Shown piece by piece: positions 35,412 through 45,512 of a stretch of 64,000 nt of DNA (positions are counted from its first letter, which is position 1; every line of letters begins with the position of its first letter). Under the pieces are notes generated by a model. It had not been told where the DNA came from and ran no database searches. It saw only the letters and a list, made by a program, of their open reading frames with translations. The position numbers were made by a program, and so were the translations under genes. Origin of the DNA: Primula veris (Eukaryota; Streptophyta; Magnoliopsida; Ericales; Primulaceae); NCBI GenBank assembly GCA_963682055.1, contig OY821746.1, positions 19,767,992 through 19,831,991 of the forward strand, in the 5' to 3' direction.

Positions 35412-37637
35412 ATGGTTGGGAACAGTAGTGATGATTGTGGTTTAAACTTTGGGGAGTTTGATGGTAACACTGGTGATAATGAAAACTTGGAGGATTATCC
35501 TAACTCTCTATTTAAACCATTTATTGGTATGGAATTCGATACACTCGAGGAAAGTGCTGAGTTCTGGAAAAAATATGAACTTAATACCAGATTTGATGGT
35601 CATATAAAAAACACAAACAGGAGAGCAAATGATAAAAATGTGTTAACATCTAGGAGTTATGTATGTTTAAGGGCAGGTCATAAGTTTAAGGATCCACGGC
35701 GAGTTAATTCCAAACCTCGTCCAGTTAAAAAATGTGAATGTGATGTTTTAATGAGTATCTCCTTAAATGATAAAGGGAAGTTCATTGTGCGGAACTTTGT
35801 GGAAGCTCATAATCACAGTCTAGAAGGAAAAAGAACCATTCACCATCTTAGAGGACATCGAAATATCAATGATATGCAAGCTCGTCAAATTGATGTTGCG
35901 AAAAGGGCGGGTCTTGGGCCGACAATGACACATAGGTACATGGCAGTAGAAGCTGGTGGTGTTCAAAAGGTGGGTTGTACTCAAGAGGATTTGAAAGCAC
36001 ACATACGTATGTTAAGATCAAAGAAAATGAAACTGGGTGAGGCGACATACATATTAGAATATTTTGAACAATAATCCAAACAAAACCCTTCATTTTTTCA
36101 TTCCACCGAACTTGATAGTGATCAGAAGATAACTAAATTTTTATGGGCTGATTCAAAGATGATAGCTGACTATGAAGTCTTCGGTGATATGATTTCATTT
36201 AATACCACTTTTGGCACGAACAAGGAGTCGAGATCGTTGGGGATTTTTGCAGGATTTAATAACCATAGGGAGATCGTAGTTTTTGGAGGCGCTTTGCTAT
36301 ACAATGAGACTATTATATCGTTTGAATGGTTGTTTAAGATATTTCTTCAATGTCATGGAGGAAAGCTACCTTTAATAATATTTACCGATCAAGATGCGGC
36401 AATGAAAAATGCTTTAAGTCAAATTATGCCTAATGTACGACATGCACTTTGTAGTTGGCACATCTGTCAAAATGCCTTAAGGAAAATACACAAAGTTTTG
36501 CATGGAAATATCAACCTTTTTATGATTGAATTTCGTCGTTGCATGTATGACATCGATGATATTGATAATTTTGAAGTGAGCTGGAGGGAAATGGCAGAAA
36601 GATTTGGTGCGACGGATCATAAATGGATTAAAAAAACTTATAATGTAAAACACCAGTGGTGCATTTCTTTCTTTAAAGATATGTTTACAGCCGGGGCACG
36701 CAGTACACAATTGAGCGAATGTATTAACGGTAAATTGAAGAAGGTCTTGGCATCAGGGTTATCATTGGATAATTTCTTTATTGGGTTCGATTTGTTTATA
36801 GCACGCGTTAGGGATAATGAATCTAAAAGTGATTGTTTTTCTAGGCAAACATTTCCTCATCTCGCCAACAATTATTCCCCCATCTTGAAACATGCTGCGG
36901 AAACTTACACCCGGAACATGTTTAGTTTGTTTCAGAAAGCATTCCAGTTTGAAACCGTTATTCGTTTGAATAAATATGACCCTATTGATCACCCTCATGA
37001 AAGAGTAGCAAAAGTGGTAGACAAGTCATACAATATATTCTTTGACCCAAGTTCAATGACAATATCTTGTACGCGTGGCTTATTTGAAATGTGGGGATAC
37101 TTATGTGCGCATATATTAAAGGTATTCATTTTGTATGGAGTTGATAAAATTCCAGAAAAATATATAATGAAAATATGGACTCTAAATGCTAAGAGCTATC
37201 CCAATGAAGTTGTGAATCCCCTACCTAAATTGAGTATTGCACAAAAAGCTGATATTTCAAGTGCCGATTTAAGGCGAATATTACACCGTGCTCCTGACGA
37301 TGAACTATTTGAGGGGGTTCGCCATATTATAAATACTAACGCTCACTCTTTTATTGATAAGTATCAAATGTTAAAGGCAAAGAGTGATAAATCTGTTAAT
37401 CTTACATCGACCAAGTCTATAAATACTGAAGTGACTGGTTTAAAGAAAAAATACAACTGTAAAGGTGGCGGGAAACATAGAACGGTGGCATGTACGGAGG
37501 GAGCACCAAGTGCAAAAAGAGTCCGGGCTAGGCAACAAAAGAAGCTTAAGTCACAGCCCGTTGTAAATGTGAGTTCGTCATTATCACAGGTACAATATAC
37601 ATTACTAACAATTCACAAAATTCGCCTTCAATATTAA
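35412..37637 (+). pseudogene. FAR1-type MULE transposase with one in-frame stop and lost catalytic Asp
   Basis: One frame of 742 codons, interrupted only by TAA at 36072-36074. The first part has a FAR1 DNA-binding domain (FIGMEFDTLEESAEFWKKY, CLRAGHKF, KKCECDVLM, HNHSLEG). The second has the MULE transposase domain (WADSKMIADYEVFGD, TNKESRSLGIFAGFNNHREI, FTDQDAAMKNAL, CSWHICQNAL). A degenerate SWIM finger follows (ISCTRGLFEMWGYLCAHIL), with one zinc cysteine replaced by Arg. The segment normally holding the first catalytic Asp reads SFNTTFG, so Asp is Asn. A later splice donor (CAG|GTACAA at 37590) and an exon near 37660 may extend the tail. Both changes argue against an active transposase, although domestication cannot be excluded. 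Confidence 0.85.
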
Positions 37638-38497
37638 TACTTTGTGGTTGTTTTGCTAGGTCATTCAAGAGGTGTTCGATGATAACGATGACTTACTTCG
37701 CTTAAAACTAGGGTAAGAATTGGATTCTCAGGTAAAAAAACTTATCTGAATAATAATCATTAATTTTCTTTTCTTGTTTCTGAGCAAAGTTCCCTTAAGA
37801 TACTTTATTTATTGTTTTTGGTTAGATTTAGTAGTAGTACATGGAGTATCAATAAGTTACGGCTACAACTTGAGATTATGAGGGTTTTGTTTTATGTTTT
37901 GCAGGCTGATAAGTTTCGAGAAAGAACAAATGAAGATACACTGGTTTTGGTGCATCGGTTAACAAAGTAGCCTAGTCACAAATTTTTTTTTTCTTTTTTT
38001 TATCTGCTGAATTCTAGTATGATGCTAACATGACATCATCTTACTATCAGTTTCCAGTTGCAATGTTGAACAACAATGGTTAAATTGTTTATTTTTAGAA
38101 GTCATTTTCATGTTATCTTGTACTAATGTTTTGCTTATGAATTACTGGAGGTAATAAAATTGATTTCCTTCTATTGTTGATATCTACTTTTAGAAGTCAA
38201 GAAACCGGAAAACACAATTTTTTAAGCAATTTTATTCAAATAAAATTGAAAAACGGATTTCGGGAAGAAATCGGAGAAAAAATTTCAATTCCGGAGAAAT
38301 TGAAAAGTGTATTCTGGTTGATACTTTTAATAGGAGGGAAATTTTAAATATATAACAATAGATTATTTTATCTTGTTGATAAATTTTTTGATAAGATTCT
38401 CGTTAATAATTAAGGGGATAGATAGAGCAAGAGACAGAGAGCTAATGATACAGTACAATGATGTATAAAAAAGCTAATATAATCTGAGTCTTTAAAA

Positions 38498-38566
38498 TAT
38501 AATGGACGGTGGTGATTGTTATTGCTGCTGCAACAATTAAATTGGAATTGTTGCTCCCCTGCTTCC
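38498..38566 (-). repeat. Right terminal inverted repeat of MULE
   Basis: Reverse complement matches 34711-34779 with 3 mismatches. Confidence 0.93.
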
Positions 38567-38916
38567 GTTTCCTCCCTGTTGCCGGTTTCCCAACTATTGC
38601 GTCATGTTATTTTACGTGAATTGGTGTTTTTTTTTTCATAATTCACATTTCTCATATTTCTTCATGGTTTCTTTTCCTACTGCATTTAAAACCCTTTTTT
38701 AAAGTGTTTGGTAGGAATATCTTCTGTTGTCATAGGAATGAGTAAGTATCATATTAATTAAAAGATCATCCTAGTACCTACAGTATTTAACTTATTCAAA
38801 CCAAGAGCAAAGTTTAGGTTGTAATGTCATAATACTGTACATGCATGTTTTATTGGTACCGCATGGGATTGTCTTTATTTTTGTGTGAAATTATTTTTTG
38901 GAAGTTGAAAATTAAG

Positions 38917-39878
38917 TTTTTTTTTTTTTTTTTTTTTTAAGATACACTACTCATTTCCGAACAAACAAATTACACAAGATGAGCTATATCAACGTTTGCG
39001 GTTGAACATACACAGAGGAAAATTATCTATCCAAATATTATTGGACTTACAACTTAAGGCCAATTTTGTCAACACGTGAGTGGAGACATTTCCCTTCTAA
39101 CGAACATGATAAAAACATTTACAAGAAACACGTTTACCTAAAGATTTTATGTCTTTTACAATTGCTCCAAGCTCACATAACAACTCATTAGAAAAGCTCA
39201 ACAGATTAATAACAGACATACAATCCGACTCAATAGCGAAATTCTTCAACTTTCTAGCAATTGTTAAGTCCATGCATGCCTTTATTATGAACAGTTCAGC
39301 CACTTCACAACCTATCAGGAGAGGTAAAAAAGACATCGAAGCAGCTACAATAATTCCCTTGTCGTCCCTCGCAACAACACCTAAACCACAATATTTTTCC
39401 GCGTTATCGATTGCCGCATCGGTGTTTATTTTTACGTAACCAACATTGGAAGGAGTTCACTTTACTAAACTTTTTTTCTTCTCTGCTGATGGAATAAAAT
39501 TAACTTCTTTATATTCCTTCAAAAAAGATATAGCACATGAGATAACATCTGCTGAATTCGGAACATTCACTTTATCAAGGGCATTATTTCTCACATGCCA
39601 AATCTGTCACGAAATCACCGAAAATAACTCAAAATCATTCACGGTTAAAACACTCGATACGTGCATGAGAAATTCTAAAATACAGTTTTCGAAACGACAA
39701 TCCAGTAGATATGAAAAACCACTTAAACTCCATATTTTCTTTTGAAAAAGACAGCCCCAAATCGAGTGAAAAGTAGTCTCAGAGTGACAGCCACACCGAA
39801 ACAAAATGTCACAGTTTTTATCCATCATTAGCATAAATTTATATTCGATGGGAGCCAATTTTTTGTTAATCTCCATAA
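38917..39878 (-). mobile_element. 5'-truncated LINE with poly(A) tail
   Basis: A T run of about 22 at 38917-38938 is the poly(A) tail of a minus-strand insertion. A 10-bp target duplication, GAAAATTAAG, lies at 38907-38916 and 39879-39888. The coding part keeps only the 3' end of ORF2. This is the usual structure of an L1-type element truncated during target-primed reverse transcription. Confidence 0.88.
39097..39876 (-). pseudogene. LINE ORF2 tail: RT-associated zinc domain and RNase H
   Basis: 39607-39876 resembles the zinc-binding domain that follows plant LINE reverse transcriptase (CDILFRCGCHSETTFHSIWGC). Near 39440-39097 is an RNase H-like domain of the type fused to plant LINEs (KINTDAAIDN, GLGVVARDDKG, EVAELFIIKACMD, ESDCMSVINLL). 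Frames change between the two parts, so the coding region is dead. Confidence 0.75.
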
Positions 39879-39888
39879 GAAAATTAAG

Positions 39889-40228
39889 TGATTGAGATTA
39901 AGGATTGAAGTGAATACACGTTTACTATTTATCATGAGGTCTGGAAAAAAAAAGGAGAAAGAAGGATTTTTTTTAATGAGATATATAGCAAGTTATACTG
40001 CACTGTTGTGCGTAATTTAGTGACTTATGTAGCTAGTTATCCTCAGAGAACGAACTACATAGACACGGTCGGAGACTGTTTTAATTTATTTTATGAAAAA
40101 ATAGATTTTTTATATGTATTTTGATCAGAAATTTTAATTTTTAGTGTTTCAGCCACCTGACAATATTGGTTCCATCAATGGTTATACTCTATACATATAT
40201 AGGAAGGTGGTGTGACATCGTTGAGAAT
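39889..40228. other. Spacer
   Basis: AT-rich sequence with no gene or repeat recognised. Confidence 0.4.
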
Positions 40229-40711
40229 AAGGCTGTAAATGCAGACTCGTGTTCGGCTCGTTAAATGCTCAGCTCGTGTTCGTTCATTTATTAATAAGTC
40301 GAACCTGAACTAAGTAATAAGGCTCGTGAACAGCTTCGGGATCGTTTAATTATTTTAATATATTTTATTCTGTACATTCCTGCTTATATACGTAAATTTT
40401 ATCAAATATAGGGTTAATGTTTGATAAATACTCTTCAATTTATGTAATAAATTTATTTTTTAAAGATAAATCTAAATAAAATTGAAACTCACAATAATTA
40501 AACGTATTAGTATTGATTTTAGCTAAGTAAAAAAATATTTTTTAAGCGAAACAGTGCTAAACTTGTTCGAAATCATGTCTAAACAGGGCTTGTGAACAAC
40601 TTGCGCTCGAGCTCGTTTATAAAGTGACGAGTCTGAACAAGATTTTAGGACTTGTTTAGTAAACGAGCTGAGCTTGAACAGAGCTAGGCTCGGATGTACT
40701 CATTTGCCGTC
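40229..40711. mobile_element. Probable hAT-like MITE rich in GCTCG motifs
   Basis: Starts AAGGCTGTAAATG and ends CATTTGCCGTC, with GAGCTCG/CGAGCTC motifs in inverted order towards both ends (ACTCGTGTTCGGCTCGTT on the left, AAACGAGCTGAGCTTGAACA on the right). It is flanked by TGAGAAT at 40222-40228 and 40712-40718 (7 of the 8 bases expected for hAT). No coding capacity. Confidence 0.55.
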
Positions 40712-40894
40712 TGAGAATGCTCTTAGTTTCGTCTACGGTTAAAACTTAGAACCATGGTTTCCGGTATATTCGCTTTCGTTCAAACCGACCGTGTTTCTTG
40801 CCCGTTTTTGGTGTCCCGACTCTTACGTCATGTCACTTTACCTCATTTCGTGTAAACTGTTTTTTTTTTATCTTCATGTTTCACATTTCTCTTA

Positions 40895-41100
40895 AATCAT
40901 CTCCAAGGCTGAACGCTATCCCACTATTGCATCGAACCTAGTGTGATTTTTACACTATACCATTCTCCAACATAGCACTATTATAGTGCAACTTTAACAT
41001 CATTTTGATGCAAATGAGCAGCGTTACATCATATTTTGATTCATCCACGCTAAACACTATTCACATATAATCTAATATATTTAATATTGTTATGTAATAG
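40895..41100. mobile_element. Left half of a MITE-like element split by the 17-kb Tat
   Basis: CATCTCCAAGGCTGAACGC at 40899 resembles the inverse of GGATGGAGATGGCC at 58567-58580, on the other side of the Tat element. Between them are matched motifs (CACTAT...TAGTGT). Removing the Tat element and one AATAG gives a unit of about 550 bp. Superfamily not determined. Confidence 0.4.
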
Positions 41101-41674
41101 TGATAAAGCCATAACTTTGGTCGGTCACGTTAGGCTTTTCAACAATACTATAATGGTAAATCAACTTATAAATAATGGACACTTCTTGATATTTATTATT
41201 GCTCGGATTATTATCCTTATTCGGACTATTACACTTGCTCGGATCAGTATCTCTGTATTACAATTGTGCTCGATTTGACTACTTAATCTCTCTTCTTGGT
41301 CTTTCTCCCCTTTTATTCGGTATTCGGCTTTATCTCTGCTCGGTTTATTTCTTGGCGTGATAAACTTTAACTTGTTTATCTCTTTTCTCAACTTCTCTCT
41401 ATAATTTTTGAATAGATTTTCTGGTCCATTTCTAGGAGGGGTAGTTGGCTATTTATAGGCAACTATACTTTCTAGGATGTTGACAAATGTCTCCATCTCA
41501 GGGGGTTTTTCAGATATGGGTCCCTAGTTAAGTGGGCTTGGACTTTTGATAGATACTACCTTATTCTCTTATGAAAGGCATGGGATGACCCATTTAAGCG
41601 TTGGATACCCATTTATAAAGTGGATTGATTATTACCCGAATAGAATATTCGGGTCCAATTTTTATGTTCTATCA
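41101..41674 (-). repeat. 3' LTR of 17-kb Tat
   Basis: 574 bp, no indel against the 5' LTR. Target duplication AATAG lies immediately left. Confidence 0.96.
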
Positions 41675-41858
41675 AGTGCTCCCTGACTTTCTCGGCGTGG
41701 TTTCCATGTCAAGGGAGTCATGCTCGGGCTGTCGAGGATATTGATTCGGTCTCGTCGTTCCCCATGCTTCGTCGAGAAACGTAATAGATTTATGACGGTT
41801 CCTTGGGGGGGCCCATTTAAAGTTTCCTATCCTAATATCTTTCTTCGAGGAAAACTCC

Positions 41859-41866
41859 TATAAAGG
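41859..41866 (+). promoter_or_regulatory. TATA box of antisense small gene 1
   Basis: TATAAAGG, 60 bp before the ATG; the downstream GGAGTGCCCC is shared with the promoter of small gene 2 (GGAACTGCCC). Confidence 0.65.
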
Positions 41867-41918
41867 GGAGTGCCCCCTCCATAATTAGGCATTTTATTAC
41901 TACTTTGCTCGTGACGTA

Positions 41919-42239
41919 ATGGCTTCTTCTGGTTCTACTGGTGAGAGCTCCTTTAATTATATTTCTTATTTAGAAACCGAAATCATGAAATATCGTACCG
42001 CGAATAAGAAACTCGTGGCCAAAGTTTCAAACTACAAGAAAAGGTTGTCTGACATGGACTCTGCTCATCATGTGACGATGGCCGATCGGGATTGGGCTTA
42101 CGAGCGTATAAAGAGGCTCGAGGCTTATCTGGCTAAGCAGAAGGCAGCAAAAAGGGCCTATAAGCTTGCCTTCAAGAAGTTGCATGCTCGGTCTAAACCG
42201 AGTTCGGATGACGATGAAGAAGGCTCTTTCTCGAAATAA
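41919..42239 (+). CDS. Tat antisense small gene 1: coiled-coil protein, 106 aa
   Basis: Begins MASSGSTGESSFNY and reads through a charged helical region with leucine/lysine heptads (YLETEIMKYRTANKKLV, RIKRLEAYLAKQ) to a Ser/Asp/Glu tail. It has its own TATA box 60 bp upstream and AATAAA at 42308-42313, 69 bp after the stop. The C-terminal AAKRAYKLAFKKLHARSK closely matches ASKRAYKLALEEVYARSK of small gene 2, so the two are tandem paralogs. Opposite in direction to gag-pol and intact. No domain recognised; a structural or nucleic-acid-binding coiled coil is only a guess. Confidence 0.7.
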   Translation: MASSGSTGESSFNYISYLETEIMKYRTANKKLVAKVSNYKKRLSDMDSAHHVTMADRDWAYERIKRLEAYLAKQKAAKRAYKLAFKKLHARSKPSSDDDEEGSFSK

Positions 42240-42489
42240 TTAGTCTTTTGTAATTTCTTTGTATCTGGTGTTATCACCTAGTTGTAATCGAATCACGGAA
42301 GAATCTTAATAAAACATATTTTACTTACGTTCCTGTCTGTTTATTTCTTTGATATCTTATTGGATGACTCCATTGGACTTGAATTGCTGTAGTTAACCAT
42401 AAATGCTCTGGGGAAGTTCAAGAGGCTTGTCTCTTCTTTTTTTTTTTTTTTTTTTTGAGTTGATCTTTGATCTACCCCTTGTTTCTTCT

Positions 42490-42497
42490 TATAAAAG
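42490..42497 (+). promoter_or_regulatory. TATA box of antisense small gene 2
   Basis: TATAAAAG, 58 bp before the ATG at 42548. Confidence 0.65.
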
Positions 42498-42547
42498 GGG
42501 AACTGCCCATATATTCTTTGAGCAGCTCATTATTTATTATCGAACAT

Positions 42548-42886
42548 ATGGCTTCTCCTCATGACGCTAATGGTGACAACCTTCCTGAATATGTTGCTCA
42601 TTTTGAAGAGGAAGTTAAGAAAGTGCGTTATCTCGAGAAGAGGGTTGCCCGGTTGTCGGTGGAAGCTCGTCGGACCGTCGAACTAGACGAGCGATTGGAC
42701 GCCATGGAGAAGGAGCACCAGAGGTCTTTGCTCGACAGTATTCGTGCTCGTGCTCGGATCAAAGAGCTCGAGGCCTCTAGAGACAGGCAAATTGCTTCCA
42801 AGAGGGCTTACAAATTAGCCCTTGAGGAAGTGTATGCTCGGTCGAAGAAGAAGCCCGGTGAAGAAGCTGGTCCTTCTACAAAATAA
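42548..42886 (+). CDS. Tat antisense small gene 2: coiled-coil protein, 112 aa
   Basis: Start taken at the ATG 42548 (MASPHDANGDNLPEY), because an upstream in-frame extension would precede the TATA box. The whole protein is a predicted coiled coil (HFEEEVKKVRYLEKRVARLS, LDERLDAMEKEHQR) with a basic C-terminal segment paralogous to small gene 1. It is followed by TGTAAT and AATGAA motifs near 42905-42940 that could act in polyadenylation. Intact. Function unknown. Confidence 0.7.
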   Translation: MASPHDANGDNLPEYVAHFEEEVKKVRYLEKRVARLSVEARRTVELDERLDAMEKEHQRSLLDSIRARARIKELEASRDRQIASKRAYKLALEEVYARSKKKPGEEAGPSTK

Positions 42887-43430
42887 TACTATTTTTCTTT
42901 GTGATGTAATGTCTTTTTGTCGAGAAGTATCTTGTAATGAAGTTCCCCTTGATTAATGAAAACTCTTCTTTTTCTCGTTCTTGTATGATTTATTTTCCCA
43001 ATGCATTTAATTTTGATTGTGCATGCTTGTGGCCTCATTAATGCTTTTTCTTGGGTCTTGCGTTTGACCTTATCCATTGAACCTTCTGACTCTTTGTATC
43101 TAGGGACCAATGGGATTTCTTGAGCCTCGTGCATAAAATCTTATTCACCAGAGTTTTCTTGAGCTCTGTGTAAAAGATTTTTAACATTTATTTGAACTGC
43201 TGCCTTTCCCCAAAATGACGCGTGTTTCGATGCCATTATGACTTACCCCCTTTAAATATTGGTAATAATCCAAGCGTTTTTTGAACAAGAGTGGCTTTTA
43301 ATTAATCACGCTTTTTTAGAGCCTTTTGGGAATCCAAACGTTTTTTCTTGAACAGACACATCTTTTAATTGCCGTCGCTTCTTAGTACCCATTGGCGAAC
43401 AGTTGCGACTCTCAATACCAGCCCTCATCT
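42887..43430 (+). other. Spacer between small genes 2 and 3
   Basis: No ORF with recognisable features. Two related segments (CAAGCGTTTTTTGAACAAGA at 43271 and CAAACGTTTTTTCTTGAACA at 43337) suggest a local duplication upstream of the next promoter. Confidence 0.4.
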
Positions 43431-43438
43431 AATTGATC

Positions 43439-43446
43439 TATAAATA
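43439..43446 (+). promoter_or_regulatory. TATA box of antisense small gene 3
   Basis: TATAAATA, 92 bp before the ATG at 43531. Confidence 0.6.
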
Positions 43447-43530
43447 CATGCTTACAGCATGGTTATATCCACAACCCTCATCATATTATTTTCTCCCATA
43501 TACAGATCCTCATCTTATAATTTCCTTAAG

Positions 43531-44118
43531 ATGTCTGGTCCTTTCACCCAATCAGCATTAGCTTTGCAAGTGGAGGCTTTTAAAGCCTCCTATGGCCATG
43601 TACAAAGGCTGTTGAAGGACGCCGAGGAGGAATTGAAGGTGATGCGTTATCATCACTCCGAGATGGTCCGGGAATTAACTTGGCTAAGATCCGAATTGGA
43701 TTATTGCCGACGTCCTCGTCAGGCTCTAGTCGAAGAGAATGAGGTGTTGAGGGGGAATCCGACGCTTCGAGACAGGAATGTCTCTGCCGGGCCTCTCATC
43801 GATACCGATCGACTTCCCCCTAACCTTCCCCCTTCTTTTTTATTTTTTTCTTCTGCTGCGTCTCCTCTTCCTCATCCTTTTCTTTCTATACTCTTTCAGT
43901 CTCTCTTCTCTCTATCCTCCATTTTCTTCTTACTATCTTTTCCTAGGTCTTTCTTTTTCTTCTTTTTGTTTTGTGTCTTTGACTTCCTTTTTATTTGTCT
44001 GTTTCCTTCATTTTTTCCTCCTCTGCTCTTTCTCTTTCTTTTTTCTTCATCTTCTTTTTTGCACCACTACGATGTAACAATCAACCCTGTGATCCTAAGG
44101 GTTTTGTGTTATGTCTAG
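43531..44118 (+). CDS. Tat antisense small gene 3: coiled-coil front, low-complexity tail
   Basis: The ATG at 43531 (MSGPFTQSALALQVEAF) is preferred over the in-frame ATG at 43459, which lies only 20 bp from the TATA box. The first 100 residues or so form a coiled coil (LLKDAEEELKVMRYHHSEMV, LTWLRSELDY). After about residue 95 the frame enters a 400-bp CT-rich stretch and codes only Phe/Ser/Leu-rich sequence up to a TAG at 44116. The original stop has probably been lost, or this stretch is an intron or 3' UTR. Function unknown. Confidence 0.55.
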   Translation: MSGPFTQSALALQVEAFKASYGHVQRLLKDAEEELKVMRYHHSEMVRELTWLRSELDYCRRPRQALVEENEVLRGNPTLRDRNVSAGPLIDTDRLPPNLPPSFLFFSSAASPLPHPFLSILFQSLFSLSSIFFLLSFPRSFFFFFLFCVFDFLFICLFPSFFPPLLFLFLFSSSSFLHHYDVTINPVILRVLCYV

Positions 44119-44260
44119 GGTTTTTGTCATTTTTCTTTTCCTCTTCTTGCTTTTCACTTCTGTTCCCTCCACTTTCTTCCTTTTTCTTTCTTCGTTCTCT
44201 TGCACTCTTCTTCTTTTCCTTTCTCTTTCTTTTTACTTTTTCTTTTTGGCGTCTCCTGCT
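43830..44260 (+). repeat. CT-rich low-complexity tract
   Basis: Over 400 bp of almost pure pyrimidine on the plus strand (purine on the minus, i.e. the element's sense strand). It has no unit structure. Confidence 0.7.
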
Positions 44261-44315
44261 CACTTGGTCAGCTGATATAGTTGATCTTCTTTGCCTGATC
44301 TTCTGTACTAGCTCT

Positions 44316-44450
44316 TCTCGGATGTAATAGATCTTTATCTCGGATGTAACAGATTTTCTTTTCGGATGTAATAGATTTTCTTTTCGGATGTAATAGATTT
44401 TCTTTTCGAATTGTAATAAATTTTCTTTTCGGATGTACTCTGATGTAATG
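44316..44450 (+). repeat. 22-bp tandem array containing TGTAAT
   Basis: Seven copies of a GGATGTAATAGATTTTCTTTTC-like unit near 44321, 44343, 44365, 44387, 44411, 44432 and 44442. Position suits the 3' UTR of small gene 3. TGTAA is a known far-upstream poly(A) element type in plants. Confidence 0.8.
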
Positions 44451-44707
44451 AACAATGATATATCCCATCTTCATTAATGAAAATTATATTTGCCCTTCTA
44501 TTTTTGCACCTTTACCTTGTACTTCTTCTTATTGTTGAATTTGTGGTTTGTTGGGATGTGGACCTTTTGAGTATCTTGTACCTTTATTTCTTGCTGGACT
44601 GTAGACCTATCCCTCACGTTGTCAATCATAGGTGCACGCTCCCAAGTATTGTCAGGAAACATGCATGCTCCCAAGTATTTATCAGATAACAACACTTAAC
44701 TTTTCTC

Positions 44708-44715
44708 TATAAATA
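44708..44715 (+). promoter_or_regulatory. TATA box of antisense small gene 4
   Basis: CTATAAATACTC context, 86 bp before the ATG at 44794. Confidence 0.65.
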
Positions 44716-44793
44716 CTCAACCTTGATTATTCCTTACCATAAACTTGTGTTGGCTTCACTTATCCCTCTTCTTTTATATCATAACTTATCATA

Positions 44794-45273
44794 ATGTCTG
44801 AGCCCGTGGTGAGATATCATGCTCAGATGAAGGACTTAGATGCTAAGGTATCTTGGGTCCGTCATAGAATGGCCAGTCTTGAGAAAGAATATGGGGTTTT
44901 GGCTTTGAGTTTATTCAACTCTCATCCCGAGGAGACAATGAAGTGGACCGAGATTTCGGCCTTGAGTCGCCAACTTGATAATTTGTTGTCGCACAGAAAT
45001 CACTTGGCCAACTCTTGGTACGAGGCCGAGGAGATTTGGGATCATGCTCAGGACAAGTTCGATAACTCCCCTCAAGGCCTAGCTAGTATGATAGTTAGGA
45101 ATGCTCGGCTTGAGGAGCGCGTTTGTGTCCTTACTAGGACGAACACCGAACTCTCCAGGGAGAATGAGTGTTTGGTAGTCATGAATGACTCTTACCAAGC
45201 TCGGTTTGACAGCTCTGCTCGGGTAGCTTTCTCTCGGTCTGGTAGTTCGGTTTTTCCCTCCATTGATCCTTAG
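44794..45273 (+). CDS. Tat antisense small gene 4: coiled-coil protein, 159 aa
   Basis: Starts MSEPVVRYHAQMKDLDAKVS. Helical, charged and heptad-rich throughout (RMASLEKEYGVLALS, EISALSRQLDNLLSHRNHL, RLEERVCVLTRTNTELSREN), with a short Ser-rich tail. Own TATA box; TTGTAATTTGTA just after the stop may serve in 3' end formation. Intact. No sequence match to the other small genes is obvious beyond the coiled-coil character. Function unknown. Confidence 0.7.
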   Translation: MSEPVVRYHAQMKDLDAKVSWVRHRMASLEKEYGVLALSLFNSHPEETMKWTEISALSRQLDNLLSHRNHLANSWYEAEEIWDHAQDKFDNSPQGLASMIVRNARLEERVCVLTRTNTELSRENECLVVMNDSYQARFDSSARVAFSRSGSSVFPSIDP

Positions 45274-45438
45274 TTGGATTGGGCTTGTTTTCTGACGTAT
45301 TTCTCGTCTTGTAATTTGTATTTTCTTATCCGTTTTTGGTAATTTGTACCCTGTTGTATTTCGTGTCTCTCTGTATATTGAACCGTTTGCAACGCCTCGT
45401 TTTTGGCGCTTTTTCGTATTTCGTGCCCTTTGACTCCT

Positions 45439-45446
45439 TATAAATG
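45439..45446 (+). promoter_or_regulatory. TATA box of antisense small gene 5
   Basis: TATAAATG followed by CTCCC, 74 bp before the ATG at 45513. Confidence 0.6.
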
Positions 45447-45512
45447 CTCCCTATTGTTTTGTACTTCATTATCCATTCTCTTTTTCTCTCTTTTGTTTCT
45501 CCTACTCGCGAG

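Larger units (their letters stand above)
34711..38566 (+). mobile_element. Mutator-like element (MULE) with FAR1-type transposase
   Basis: Terminal inverted repeats of about 69 bp (34711-34779 and 38498-38566) start GGAAGC and match at all but 3 positions. A perfect 9-bp target duplication, GTTTCCTCC, lies at 34702-34710 and 38567-38575. The 9-bp duplication and the FAR1/MULE-type transposase inside identify a Mutator-superfamily element. It sits inside a copy of the local tandem unit: joining the flanks restores the sequence found intact at 31050-31080. Confidence 0.95.

Noticed and set aside
43459..43530. Upstream ATG for antisense small gene 3
   Set aside because: It lies 20 bp after the TATA box, probably upstream of or at the transcript start; the ATG at 43531 fits the spacing of the other genes.
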